Shown piece after piece: positions 33,419-46,055 of a stretch of 64,000 nucleotides of DNA. The notes under the pieces were generated by a model. That model searched no databases, was not told where the DNA came from, and saw only the letters and a program-made list of their open reading frames with translations. The position numbers and the translations under genes were made by a program. The stretch's first letter is position 1. The number at the start of each line of letters is the position of its first letter. The stretch comes from Clostridia bacterium (GTDB lineage Bacteria > Bacillota_A > Clostridia > UMGS1883), in the NCBI GenBank assembly GCA_017467965.1, contig JAFUJZ010000024.1, positions 1-64,000 on the forward strand. The letters run 5' to 3'.

Positions 33419-35257
33419 ATGCTTAATATAGATAATATTTTGAAAAATGTACAAAAGCCTGCTGCATATACAGGCGGCGAATTAAACAGCGTTGTGAAAA
33501 ATCCCGATGAGGTTAAAATCCGCTACGGTTTCTGCTTTCCAGATAATTACGAGGTAGGCATGAGCCATTTGGGCATCAAAATTCTTTATCATGATTTGAA
33601 TCTTCGTCCCGACACATGGTGCGAAAGAGTTTTTGCACCATGGATTGACATGGAAGAGGAAATGCGTAGAACAAATACTCCTCTCTTCGCCTTAGAGAGC
33701 CGCGAGAGCGTAAGGCATTTTGATTTTTTAGGCTTTACTCTCCAGTACGAAATGAGCTATACAAATGTTCTCAATATGCTTGATTTGGCAGGCGTGCCGC
33801 TTTTGTCCCGCGACCGTGGCGAGGGCGACCCCTTTGTCAACGCAGGCGGCCCTTGTGCGTATAACCCTGAGCCTCTGGCTGAAATCTGTGACTTTTTCAC
33901 CATGGGTGAAGGCGAAGAAGTTATAAACGAGCTTATGGACGCTTATATCGAATGGAAAAATGAAGGCGGCAAGCGTATTGACTACCTTAAGAAGATTGCA
34001 AAAATCGAAGGTATTTACGTACCTTGTCTTTACGATGTGGAATATAAAGAGGATAACACAATTAAATCCTTTACCCCCAACTGTCCCGAAGCACCTAAAA
34101 AGGTAACAAAGCGTATTATCCGTGAGCTTGATAAGGTTACTTTCCCCGACAAATTCATTGTTCCCTACACAAATATAGTACACGACCGTATTTCTATCGA
34201 GGTTTTCCGTGGTTGTATACGCGGTTGCCGTTTTTGTCAGGCAGGCATGATTTACCGTCCAGTACGTGAAAAGAACTACGAAACCCTTACAAAAGATGCA
34301 GTTAACCTCATTAACTCTACAGGCTATGAGGAATTAAGCCTTTGCTCGCTTTCCACAAGTGACTATACAGAGTTTGAGGATTTGGCAGAAAATCTTCTTA
34401 AGATTACCGAAAAAGAAAAAATCGGTCTTTCCCTTCCCTCACTTCGTGTAGACAATTTCTCCCTTGATTTAATGGAAAAGGTACAGAAAGTACGAAAGAG
34501 CGGTCTTACCTTTGCCCCCGAGGCAGGCACACAGCGTATGCGTGACGTTATAAATAAAAATGTTACCGAAGAGGATTTATTAAGAAGTGCCCGCCTTGCC
34601 TTCCGTGGCGGTTGGACAACCATTAAGCTCTACTTCATGATTGGTCTCCCCTACGAAACAGACGAGGATATCTTAGGCATTGCTGATTTGGCGCACAAGG
34701 TTGTTGAGGCATACTACGAGGTAACTCCCAACAAAAAACGTCCTCCCAGTGTAAACATAGGCGTATCGAGCTTTGTTCCCAAGCCCTTCACTCCCTTTGA
34801 GTGGGCTGCACAGAACACTCGCGAAGAATTAAGACGTAAACAGCAGCTCTTGAAGAGTGCTATCACAAACCGTCACGTAAAATACAGCTATCACGAAAGT
34901 GACGTGAGTGTATTGGAAGGCATTTTTGCCCGCGGTGACCGCAGGCTCAATCGTGTACTTATTGAGGCTAACAAGTTAGGCTGTAAGTTCGATGCCTGGA
35001 ACGAAACCTTCTCTATGGAAAAATGGTATCAGGCATTTGAAAATGCAGGCGTTGACATGGCTTTCTATACACGTGAGCGTGATTATAGTGATTTATTCCC
35101 CTGGGATTTTGTAAATATCGGTGTTACAAAGGATTTCCTTATGCGTGAAAACGAAAAAGCAAAGGAAGCATCTACTACTCCCAACTGCCGTGAAAAATGC
35201 TCCGCTTGCGGTGCAAATACTCTTTGCGAAGGAGGAAAATGCAGTGTTACAAAATAA
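33419..35257 (+). CDS. B12-binding-type radical SAM protein (TIGR03960 family)
   Basis: 612 residues. An N-terminal Rossmann-like B12-binding region precedes a radical SAM core with FRGCIRGCRFCQAGMIYRP (C-x3-C-x2-C cluster). PSLRVDNFSLDLMEKV and TFAPEAGTQRMRDVINK are typical core segments. The C-terminal cysteines (CREKCSACGANTLC) could bind a further cluster. The enzyme's substrate is unknown; it is found fused or next to the DUF2344 protein encoded immediately downstream and overlapping by 14 bases. Confidence 0.88.
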   Translation: MLNIDNILKNVQKPAAYTGGELNSVVKNPDEVKIRYGFCFPDNYEVGMSHLGIKILYHDLNLRPDTWCERVFAPWIDMEEEMRRTNTPLFALESRESVRHFDFLGFTLQYEMSYTNVLNMLDLAGVPLLSRDRGEGDPFVNAGGPCAYNPEPLAEICDFFTMGEGEEVINELMDAYIEWKNEGGKRIDYLKKIAKIEGIYVPCLYDVEYKEDNTIKSFTPNCPEAPKKVTKRIIRELDKVTFPDKFIVPYTNIVHDRISIEVFRGCIRGCRFCQAGMIYRPVREKNYETLTKDAVNLINSTGYEELSLCSLSTSDYTEFEDLAENLLKITEKEKIGLSLPSLRVDNFSLDLMEKVQKVRKSGLTFAPEAGTQRMRDVINKNVTEEDLLRSARLAFRGGWTTIKLYFMIGLPYETDEDILGIADLAHKVVEAYYEVTPNKKRPPSVNIGVSSFVPKPFTPFEWAAQNTREELRRKQQLLKSAITNRHVKYSYHESDVSVLEGIFARGDRRLNRVLIEANKLGCKFDAWNETFSMEKWYQAFENAGVDMAFYTRERDYSDLFPWDFVNIGVTKDFLMRENEKAKEASTTPNCREKCSACGANTLCEGGKCSVTK

Positions 35258-35879
35258 TTTTTATGCCCGCTATAAAAAATTTGGCAGGGCAAAGTATATC
35301 TCTCATTTGGACATGGTGCGTGTTTTTAACCGTGTTTTCCGTCGCGGAGGGATTCCGGTAGCATATTCCGAGGGCTTTAACCCTCATCCCAAAATCTCCT
35401 TTGCGTTGCCGCTTTCTGTTTTTTACGAAAGCGAATGCGAAATTCTCTTGTTTTCCCTGTCTTCTCCCATGAGCACACAGGAGCTGACAGAAAGGTTTAA
35501 CAGCGCAATGCCCGAAGGACTTGAGGTTATATCTGTTACAGAGGGTAAGCCCGACGTAAAGCATCTTTCCTATTGCCTTTACAATGTTTATTGCTCTCTT
35601 CCCACACAAGGTCAGCTTGACGCATTTTTGGCACTGGGCAACATGGTTGTGCCCAAGAAGACAAAAAGTGGCATAAAGGATACGGATATCAGATGCGATA
35701 TTGCAGATATTAAAATAGAGGATAACTGTCTTAGCATGCTACTTAGTGCAGGAAGCAGTGCAAACCTCAAGCCCGATGTTGTTATAAAAGCCATGAATAA
35801 ATATATCGAAGGCTATTCCTCGGGCGACTGCGAATATTTAAGAAAATCAATCTATACAAACGATATGGTGGAAATTTAA
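35244..35879 (+). CDS. TIGR03936-family radical-SAM-associated protein (DUF2344)
   Basis: 211 residues from a GTG with AGGAGG 8 bases upstream, inside the end of the previous gene. YKKFGRAKYISHLDMVRVFNR and SEGFNPHPKISFALPL are the family signatures. Partner of the upstream radical SAM enzyme, biochemical role not established. ligA begins directly at the stop codon. Confidence 0.87.
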   Translation: MLQNNFYARYKKFGRAKYISHLDMVRVFNRVFRRGGIPVAYSEGFNPHPKISFALPLSVFYESECEILLFSLSSPMSTQELTERFNSAMPEGLEVISVTEGKPDVKHLSYCLYNVYCSLPTQGQLDAFLALGNMVVPKKTKSGIKDTDIRCDIADIKIEDNCLSMLLSAGSSANLKPDVVIKAMNKYIEGYSSGDCEYLRKSIYTNDMVEI

Positions 35880-39583
<3,704 letters not shown>

Positions 39584-39590
39584 TTAAAAT

Positions 39591-39628
39591 AAAAATGGCA
39601 TTGCTTTTGCAATGCCATTTTTATTTTG
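39591..39628. terminator. Bidirectional terminator, ABC exporter and solute-binding gene
   Basis: AAAAATGGCATTGC (39591-39604) with its complement (39609-39622), 4-nt loop, T tracts on both sides; ends converging genes. Confidence 0.9.
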
Positions 39629-39631
39629 GTT

Positions 39632-41749
39632 TTATTCAACTGTTATCTGGATTTTTTCTTCTGTTCTGTTGCCTACAAAGTCTTCTACATAGATTATTAC
39701 ATCATATGTACCCTTTACGGTAACATCAAGATAAGATACATCTGCTTTTACAAAGCCCTTGAGGTCTACTCCGTTTACGTCCTCTGCAATTTCAACATAC
39801 TGCTTTGCCCAGTCTACCGTTGAGGTATCTGTTTCAAGTGCAATGTTGGGTTTTGTTTCCTTAAGTACCAGCTTAGGTGTAACTGTGCTGTTTTCGTCGT
39901 AAATATATGCCGTAAAGTTACGTTCATATGTATTGCCGAAGGTATCAGTTACAGAAACATGTATTCCGTCAACATAGCCGCCCGTGGTATTAAAATCAAC
40001 ACCCGAGGCGTCAACAATCATCTTGTCTGCCATATAGTCCCACTTTTTCTTTGTAGTGGTATCATCAGAGAGAGGATTAGGTTTTATGAGTATCTTGCCG
40101 TCCTCCATTTTGAGGGTATATTCGCCGTCAACGTTATCGCTTGCCACAAAAACAGTCGTCCAGTCAATTTCGTCGGAGATTGTACCCTGCGGGAAAACTA
40201 TCGGCACATTAGCATTTTTCTGTGCTACGCTCGGTGCCACGGCATCAACCGCATTTTCGCTCTTAAGAGATTTTGCTATATTATCAATTCGGTCCATAAG
40301 ACCTGCTTTTTTGGATTTAACTGCAATAGGGTACTTGGGAGAGCCGTCAATACCGTAAACGCTCTTACCAAAAATATTTACGCCGTAGTCACCAAGAAGA
40401 CCCATATTTTCACTGAATTCGTTTGCAGGGAGACTACCTAAAAGTTCAAACACCTTAAGGTTGTCTTCACCGCAGCCGGGGTGGAAAATATCTATACCAA
40501 ATGTAAGTGCTTCACTGGGAGCCATAGATTCGCGGTATTCTGCAATAGAGTCAACTCTGCCCATATTCTTGTAAAGCTCCTGAGTATAGAGTACATACGC
40601 TTTTACCGCAAGGAGGCTTTCGTCGTGGTCAAAACCGCGGAGAAGACCGATAGCATCGCAGGCAGGCTTGCTGATTTCGTAACTGGAGGCACCGGGAATG
40701 TATTCTTCGCCTGTAAAGGGAACATCATCGGGACGAGGCCAGAAAATAATACCCATGCTTTCGCCACGTCCTGCCAGAACGTTACTTGCACCGCCCATTC
40801 TCCAACGAGCCATGTGTGTAAATACGGATTCGCTGTTACGGAAATAGCCGTCAATACCTGTACCGCCGTTTGCCGCAGAAGAACCGAAGGATGCCGCCGT
40901 ACAGCTTACAAGACCTTTTTGCATCAGCATATCAAGATGCTCTGCCGCCTCAACTGCTTCGGGCGTATCAATGGGCATTGCATTACCGTCATAAATAGCA
41001 GCACCGTTTGAATGGAGCGCCATTTGGATAGCATATATATAGTTAGTGTTAAAAGGCACTATATCGTTACCTGCAACACCTTGTTTACCTGTGTAATAGT
41101 TTTTGATTTTTGTGAGATAATCTTCAAAAACACTCCATGTCCACTTACCCTCACGGTACAAATCGTAAGGATAAATTGTGTTACCTTCCTCGTCCTTTAA
41201 ATCGGGCACTTCTTCAATAAGATTGATATTGAAAACCATAGGCCAGTCAGTAACATAGATAAGGTCACGTTCCATGAAATAATGGTTGCCGAAAACCTCG
41301 GGCATAAGTATCCATTCTGCATCTGGGCCTTCAAAAGCCTCAAGATACGGGTCAAGGGGCTGGAGTACGTTCTGAGTCAAAACCGTTGCCTGTGCACTAC
41401 CTGACAAAACCGCCATGTGTGCATAGGGGTCACCTGCAAGCACTGTCTGCAAGCAGTCGCGTGTTGCACCGCCTACCCAGCCTTTCCATTTGATATCCAC
41501 GCCGAGCTCTTCTTTAACTGTTGCAAGAGCAGCCAATGCACATTTCATTTTATCGGGTGCCATAGTAGGCTCACCTGTGATAGGGTCAACATATGTGGGG
41601 TCAATTTCCGGTATGTAGTGGTGTCCTATATAAATTGTATCAACAACCGGCCCTGTCTGTTCTTCTTTTTTTGCACATCCGGGCATAAAGGACACTGCCA
41701 TTATAATCACTAAAATTAAGGCTGTTATTTCTTTTAATGCTTTTCTCAT
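39632..41749 (-). CDS. Extracellular solute-binding lipoprotein with C-terminal Ig-like domains
   Basis: 705 residues. Signal peptide with lipobox FMPGC (C25). Residues about 40-440 are a type-1 (sugar/oligosaccharide) binding protein with GDPYAHMAVLSGSA and QPLDPYLEAF. The last about 190 residues contain two Ig/cadherin-like repeats ending in GTYDVIIYVEDFVGNRTEE and are unusual for this class; they may present the binding domain through the wall. No permease or ATPase genes adjoin, so it is an orphan. AGGAGG precedes the ATG. Confidence 0.82.
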   Translation of the reverse strand: MRKALKEITALILVIIMAVSFMPGCAKKEEQTGPVVDTIYIGHHYIPEIDPTYVDPITGEPTMAPDKMKCALAALATVKEELGVDIKWKGWVGGATRDCLQTVLAGDPYAHMAVLSGSAQATVLTQNVLQPLDPYLEAFEGPDAEWILMPEVFGNHYFMERDLIYVTDWPMVFNINLIEEVPDLKDEEGNTIYPYDLYREGKWTWSVFEDYLTKIKNYYTGKQGVAGNDIVPFNTNYIYAIQMALHSNGAAIYDGNAMPIDTPEAVEAAEHLDMLMQKGLVSCTAASFGSSAANGGTGIDGYFRNSESVFTHMARWRMGGASNVLAGRGESMGIIFWPRPDDVPFTGEEYIPGASSYEISKPACDAIGLLRGFDHDESLLAVKAYVLYTQELYKNMGRVDSIAEYRESMAPSEALTFGIDIFHPGCGEDNLKVFELLGSLPANEFSENMGLLGDYGVNIFGKSVYGIDGSPKYPIAVKSKKAGLMDRIDNIAKSLKSENAVDAVAPSVAQKNANVPIVFPQGTISDEIDWTTVFVASDNVDGEYTLKMEDGKILIKPNPLSDDTTTKKKWDYMADKMIVDASGVDFNTTGGYVDGIHVSVTDTFGNTYERNFTAYIYDENSTVTPKLVLKETKPNIALETDTSTVDWAKQYVEIAEDVNGVDLKGFVKADVSYLDVTVKGTYDVIIYVEDFVGNRTEEKIQITVE

Positions 41750-41773
41750 GCTCTTTTCCCTCCTAATAGTAAC

Positions 41774-41802
41774 ATATTAACACACTATCACATATTTGTA
41801 AA
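41774..41802 (-). promoter_or_regulatory. Promoter of solute-binding lipoprotein gene
   Basis: Minus strand: TTTACA (41802-41797), 17-bp spacer, TAATAT (41779-41774). Confidence 0.6.
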
Positions 41803-41885
41803 TGTTATTTTGTTGTTCTTACTTATTAAAATATGGTTTTTCTGTATTTTTATTGTTTCATTTTTGTTAAATTTCACAAAACCTA

Positions 41886-41914
41886 TTGCAATGAAAATAA
41901 TATAATTGTATAAT
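41886..41914 (+). promoter_or_regulatory. hpf-rnmV promoter
   Basis: TTGCAA (41886-41891), 17-bp spacer, TATAAT (41909-41914). The leader holds a small AAGAAA/TTTCTT hairpin. Confidence 0.7.
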
Positions 41915-41964
41915 ATACACAAAGAAAGATGTTTCTTTCTTAAAAGACACAAGGAGGCTACTGT

Positions 41965-42489
41965 ATGAAGATTACTATCACAACAAGGAAAACATTCGTT
42001 AACGAACTCGACCGCGAAATGATCGAAAAAAAGATTGGCAAGCTGGCTAAATTTTTTAACGATGACGCAGAGGCAACAATTACAGTTTCCTCTCAGAAAA
42101 ATGATAAAATTGTTGAAACCACAATTTTTGCAAATGGTATTGTTTACCGTGCTGAGGAACGCAATGAGGATTTACTTGACGCTGTGGACAAGGCTGAAAT
42201 TGCTATCGACCGTCAGATAAGACGCAACAAGACAAGACTTGAAAAGGCTATCAGACGCGAAGCCCTTGCTCCCGAGGTTGAAGATGCTCCCGTTGAAGAA
42301 GAAAAGGAATTCAACATTATCCGTACAAAAACTCATTTCTTAAAACCTATGACACCCGAAGAGGCTATTTTGCAGATGAATCTTTTGGACCATGAGTTTT
42401 TCATTTTCTTTAACGCAAACAGCGAGTCTACAGATATCGTATACAAGAGAAAGGACGGTAACTACGGTCTTATCGAAACTAAGTTATGA
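41965..42489 (+). CDS. hpf: Ribosome hibernation-promoting factor, long form
   Basis: 174 residues: an N-terminal RaiA/HPF domain (1-100) binding the 30S decoding site, a linker, and the C-terminal dimerisation domain (about 118-174: IIRTKTHFLKPMTPEEAILQ) that pairs two ribosomes into 100S particles. GGAGG precedes the ATG. Overlaps rnmV by four bases. Confidence 0.95.
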   Translation: MKITITTRKTFVNELDREMIEKKIGKLAKFFNDDAEATITVSSQKNDKIVETTIFANGIVYRAEERNEDLLDAVDKAEIAIDRQIRRNKTRLEKAIRREALAPEVEDAPVEEEKEFNIIRTKTHFLKPMTPEEAILQMNLLDHEFFIFFNANSESTDIVYKRKDGNYGLIETKL

Positions 42490-43067
42490 TTAAAATAAAA
42501 GAAGCTGTCATTGTTGAGGGTAAATACGATAAAATGCAGCTTAAGAAGGTGTGTGATGCCTTAATTATCACAACAGACGGCTTCCGCATCTTCCGTGACA
42601 AAGATAAGAGAGAGTTTTTAAAAGCCCTTGCCAAAAGGCAGGGGCTTTTAGTTCTGACTGATTCTGACCGTGCAGGCTTTGTCATAAGAGGGCATTTAAA
42701 GAGCTTTATACCCCCCGAACAAATAAAAAACATTTATATCCCCGATATACCCGGCAAGGAAAAACGCAAGGACAAGCCCTCCAAGGAGGGGCTTTTGGGC
42801 GTTGAGGGTATTGACGAGGAAACTCTTGCCTCTCTTTTGCAGGAAGCCGAAGCAACAAGCATGGATATAAAGGGGCCTCCTATCACAAAAGCCGATTTGT
42901 ATGAGTTGGGGCTTTCGGGTCAGACGGGTGCAAACGCTCTCCGTCAGGCTCTTATCAAAGAGTTGTCGCTTCCTTCCCGTCTTACAACAAATTCCCTGCT
43001 CGAAATTCTTAACTCCGCTTTCACTCGGGATGAATTTTTTGATTTTGCACATAAAAACCGCTCATAG
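42486..43067 (+). CDS. rnmV: Ribonuclease M5
   Basis: 193 residues. Toprim domain at the N terminus: AVIVEGKYDKMQL (catalytic glutamate) and LVLTDSDRAGFVIRG (DxD). A C-terminal domain that recognises the 5S rRNA precursor follows. In most Firmicutes it sits beside rsmA; here it is with hpf. Toprim relatives could be confused, but size and C terminus fit RNase M5. Confidence 0.88.
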   Translation: MIKIKEAVIVEGKYDKMQLKKVCDALIITTDGFRIFRDKDKREFLKALAKRQGLLVLTDSDRAGFVIRGHLKSFIPPEQIKNIYIPDIPGKEKRKDKPSKEGLLGVEGIDEETLASLLQEAEATSMDIKGPPITKADLYELGLSGQTGANALRQALIKELSLPSRLTTNSLLEILNSAFTRDEFFDFAHKNRS

Positions 43068-43078
43068 AGCGGTTTTTT
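43053..43078 (+). terminator. Terminator overlapping the rnmV stop
   Basis: AAAAACCGCTC (43053-43063), loop ATA, GAGCGGTTTTTT (43067-43078). The stop codon is inside the hairpin. Confidence 0.85.
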
Positions 43079-43080
43079 AA

Positions 43081-43109
43081 TTGACAAGCGTTTTTCTCTT
43101 TGGTACAAT
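43081..43109 (+). promoter_or_regulatory. Promoter of SLH lipase gene
   Basis: Perfect TTGACA (43081-43086), 17-bp spacer, TACAAT (43104-43109), starting two bases after the preceding terminator. Confidence 0.8.
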
Positions 43110-43138
43110 TTTATCAAACTGTAAAAGGACGAAAACAA

Positions 43139-44929
43139 ATGAAAAAACGTATTATATCCGCAATTTTATCATTAATAATATTATTATCTGCGTGCAATAC
43201 CGCTTTTGCAAAGGAGGATGTTTCCGTCACGGTGTCAAACGGCTTTGGCAAAGCTACAAGCACCACTATTGTTTCATGGGACGAGGGTTGGTTTTTGTCA
43301 CCCTCTTCAAGCTACAACCACTCCCTTGCCGCCTTCAGTATGGCACTGAGCGGCGCGGCATATGTTGCCACATACAACAAAAGTCTCGAAACCCCGCTTA
43401 TTAATTCGGGCTTTGGCAACGTTACGCCCTATTACTCAACTCCCACGCGTGATGACTGCGACACAGTGTCCTACACCTTTGCATCACAGTATCTTTCCGA
43501 CAACAGCTTGCTTGTCGCCATTGTAATAAAAGGTACAAGCGGCAATGAAGAATGGTACAGTAATTTCAACATAGGCTACGACTTGACCCATACAGGCTTT
43601 AAAACAGCATCGGATAAACTTATCGAAAATTTCAACCTTTATATAGATTCCGTAAATACCGACAATTCTTCCGTTAAGGTGCTTGTAACAGGGCACAGTC
43701 GCGGCGGCGCAGTAGGTAATATTGTTGCCGCTTCCCTTACAGACGCTTTAGGCTCTGACAATGTTTACGCATACACCTTTGCAACACCCAACGTAACAGT
43801 GTCTGAAAATGCCCGTTCTGACAGCTATTCAAACATTTTCAACATCATAAACCCCGAGGACTTTGTCTCCAACGTCCCCCTTTCCGGCTGGGGCTACACA
43901 CGCTACGGCGTAGATATGTATCTCCCCACCGTAAATGTGGATACATATGACAATTTCCCCATTTTATATGAACGCATGAAAGCAAGTTTTTACGCTATGA
44001 CAGGCGAAGAATTTGACGGCTATGAGAACGGCACAAGGAAAATTGAAAGCCTTACACAAAAGGCTTTGAGACTTGCTCCCACAGTTAATGACTACTACAC
44101 AAAAGAGCATTATCTTGTTTATCCTAATCCGATTTTTAAAGAGGCAGAATACGCAACCGCAAATGATTATTTCAATTTTCTTGCCGCTTTTTGTGCCGAA
44201 GGCGACCTTAATGCTCTCAAATCAATGGGCAAAGCTTTAACAGGTGAATTTGCCTCCATTTCAGCATTTTTTATCACCCAATCGGGTGCAGGAATAGGTG
44301 ATTTAAAATTTAATGCAAGCGTGTGGTGCGCTCATTGCCCGGCTACTTATTTAAGCTGGCTGTTAACTTCTTCTGAATCAGAGCTTTTTGGCTATGAAAA
44401 AGCTTTCCCCTTCAATGATGTTCCTACATATTCCCCTTATTATGACTCAATATCTTACATGTACAAAAACAATTTAATGACAGGCATATCAGAGGCTACC
44501 TTCTCCCCCGCATCCTCTACCACAAGGTCAATGATTGTGACGATTCTTCACCGTGCGTCGGCATCTCCCAATGCTACAGTAAGCAATGCTTTTTTGGATG
44601 TTAAAAACGATTTCTGGTATACGGATGCCATTTGCTGGGCAAATGAAAATAGCATTGTAACAGGCTACGGCAATTCTAATTTCGGCCCCGACGATAACAT
44701 AACACGCGAACAGCTTGTAACAATTTTGTACCGTTATGCCCTCTTAAAAGGCTTTGATACAAAGATATCCGATAAATTTACGAGCGACCTTGACGTAAGC
44801 GAATACGCAAAGGAAGCTTACGCATGGGCAATTTCAAAGGGGCTTATTGACCAGACCCTTTCTCCCAAGGCTGACGCAACCCGTGCCGAAGCTGCCTACG
44901 CCATAGCAAATTTAATAATAGCCAATTAA
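43139..44929 (+). CDS. Class-3-type lipase with three SLH domains
   Basis: 596 residues. Signal peptide (MKKRIISAILSLIILLSAC..AFA). An alpha/beta-hydrolase domain with VLVTGHSRGGAVGN (nucleophile S187) and YTFATPNV; FNIINPEDFVSNVPLSGWG probably holds the acidic residue and KEHYLVYP a late histidine. Three SLH repeats at the C terminus (about 420-595: NDVPTYSPYYDSISYMY, LDVKNDFWYTDAICWA, SEYAKEAYAWAISKG) anchor it to wall polymers. Start at 43139 after AAAGGAC; an upstream open frame lies in the promoter. Substrate may be lipids or acylated glycans. Confidence 0.85.
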   Translation: MKKRIISAILSLIILLSACNTAFAKEDVSVTVSNGFGKATSTTIVSWDEGWFLSPSSSYNHSLAAFSMALSGAAYVATYNKSLETPLINSGFGNVTPYYSTPTRDDCDTVSYTFASQYLSDNSLLVAIVIKGTSGNEEWYSNFNIGYDLTHTGFKTASDKLIENFNLYIDSVNTDNSSVKVLVTGHSRGGAVGNIVAASLTDALGSDNVYAYTFATPNVTVSENARSDSYSNIFNIINPEDFVSNVPLSGWGYTRYGVDMYLPTVNVDTYDNFPILYERMKASFYAMTGEEFDGYENGTRKIESLTQKALRLAPTVNDYYTKEHYLVYPNPIFKEAEYATANDYFNFLAAFCAEGDLNALKSMGKALTGEFASISAFFITQSGAGIGDLKFNASVWCAHCPATYLSWLLTSSESELFGYEKAFPFNDVPTYSPYYDSISYMYKNNLMTGISEATFSPASSTTRSMIVTILHRASASPNATVSNAFLDVKNDFWYTDAICWANENSIVTGYGNSNFGPDDNITREQLVTILYRYALLKGFDTKISDKFTSDLDVSEYAKEAYAWAISKGLIDQTLSPKADATRAEAAYAIANLIIAN

Positions 44930-44931
44930 CA

Positions 44932-44989
44932 TCAACTTTGAAGACTAAAAAAAGAGCCTGTAGGCTCTTTTTTTAGTCTTCAAAGTTGA
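44932..44989. terminator. Long (27-bp arm) bidirectional terminator
   Basis: Perfect inverted repeat 44932-44958 with 44963-44989, loop TGTA, internal A7/T7 tracts. It ends the lipase gene and, reading the other way, carries the last codons and stop of the DUF1292 gene. Much longer than the other terminators here. Confidence 0.85.
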
Positions 44990-45272
44990 ATTCGTCCTTA
45001 TACTTTTCTTTGAATGCTTCGAATACAGCTGTAAGTGTTTCGTCATCTTCAACGGGAGAGTAAACATCCTCTTCGTCGTTAAGCTCTTCTAAAAGCATGA
45101 TAACTACTTCGTTATCATCGGGAGGAAGCATAACAGCATAGCTGTCGCCTTCGTAATCGATAACATCCAAAAGCTCAAACTCGATTTCTGTACCGTCTTC
45201 ATCAAAGAGGGAAACCATTTCGGGTTCGTATTCTTCCATGTTCATATCTTCATTGTTGTTGATATCTGCCAT
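44973..45272 (-). CDS. DUF1292 acidic protein (YrzB-like)
   Basis: 99 residues, highly acidic. MVSLFDEDGTEIEFELLDVIDY is the DUF1292 core. Start at 45272 with AAAGGAG 8 bases upstream. Common next to yrvK-type genes in Firmicutes, role unknown. Its C-terminal codons are inside the shared terminator. Confidence 0.87.
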   Translation of the reverse strand: MADINNNEDMNMEEYEPEMVSLFDEDGTEIEFELLDVIDYEGDSYAVMLPPDDNEVVIMLLEELNDEEDVYSPVEDDETLTAVFEAFKEKYKDEFNFED

Positions 45273-45303
45273 TTCTAAAACTCCTTTGCGTTTAATTACA
45301 CTC

Positions 45304-45332
45304 ATTATATAAAAACAACGGCAGATTGTCAA
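45304..45332 (-). promoter_or_regulatory. Promoter of DUF1292 gene
   Basis: Minus strand: TTGACA (45332-45327), 17-bp spacer, TATAAT (45309-45304). Confidence 0.8.
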
Positions 45333-45344
45333 GGTCATATCAGT

Positions 45345-46001
45345 TTACGAACAGAACACGTGCTTCCCTATGGTGAGAATAATTGGTCGCGACCGTATCC
45401 ATTTATTTGTGGCGGTCACAGGGTTATAGTAGTATATTGCCCCGCCAGTGGGATCCCAGCCGTTAAGCGCATCACGAGCGGCTCTCTCGCAGCTCGATGT
45501 CATCGCGGCATCAATCTGTCCGTCGTCAACAGCGGTGAAAGCCCCGGGCTGATATATGACCCCTGCAACAGTGTTGGGAAAAGACGGATGCTTAACACGG
45601 TTTAATATGACAGCACCCACTGCGACCTGTCCGGCATAAGGCTCACCGCGAGCCTCGCCGTTAATGGCTCTGGCTAAAAGATACACGTCATTATTTGCAG
45701 CACTTGACCCGGATACTGAGCTTATTCCCATTGCAGCCAAAGTTGCACTGCCTGCAATACCGTCAGCGGTAAGACCGTTTTTCTTTTGAAAATCCTTTAC
45801 GGCTTTTTGTGTTTGTGAGCCGTACTTGCCATCAACCGAGCCTTTATAATAGCCCCAGTTTTTGAGCCTTGTCTGGATTTTGGTGACCTCGCTGCCTGTT
45901 GAACCGAGCCTGGAGAGTGCATCTGTGGTGCGGTTGTTATAAAAATGGGCACCTGTTAAGAGTAATGTACTTGCTATAATAAAAGAAATAATTTTTTTCA
46001 T
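45345..46001 (-). CDS. SleB-like spore cortex-lytic enzyme
   Basis: 218 residues: signal peptide, a peptidoglycan-binding PG_binding_1 domain (about 34-95: LGSTGSEVTKIQTRLKNWGYY) and a hydrolase_2 domain (about 105-218) with ARAINGEARGEPYAGQVAVGAV; E in GEARGE is the expected catalytic glutamate. SleB lytic transglycosylases open the spore cortex during germination. The usual partner ypeB is not next door. Its Shine-Dalgarno sits in the terminator hairpin of thrS. Confidence 0.87.
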   Translation of the reverse strand: MKKIISFIIASTLLLTGAHFYNNRTTDALSRLGSTGSEVTKIQTRLKNWGYYKGSVDGKYGSQTQKAVKDFQKKNGLTADGIAGSATLAAMGISSVSGSSAANNDVYLLARAINGEARGEPYAGQVAVGAVILNRVKHPSFPNTVAGVIYQPGAFTAVDDGQIDAAMTSSCERAARDALNGWDPTGGAIYYYNPVTATNKWIRSRPIILTIGKHVFCS

Positions 46002-46004
46002 AAG

Positions 46005-46047
46005 AAAAAACCTCCTCGGTGGTTAGTCTTTACCACAGAGGAGGTTT
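46005..46047 (-). terminator. thrS terminator containing sleB ribosome-binding site
   Basis: AAACCTCCTC (46008-46017) with GAGGAGGTTT (46038-46047) and inner GTGGT/ACCAC. On the minus strand it ends in T6. The 3' arm contains GAGGAGG placed 9 bases before the sleB ATG, so the folded RNA would hide that site. Confidence 0.8.
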
Positions 46048-46055
46048 ATATTCAT

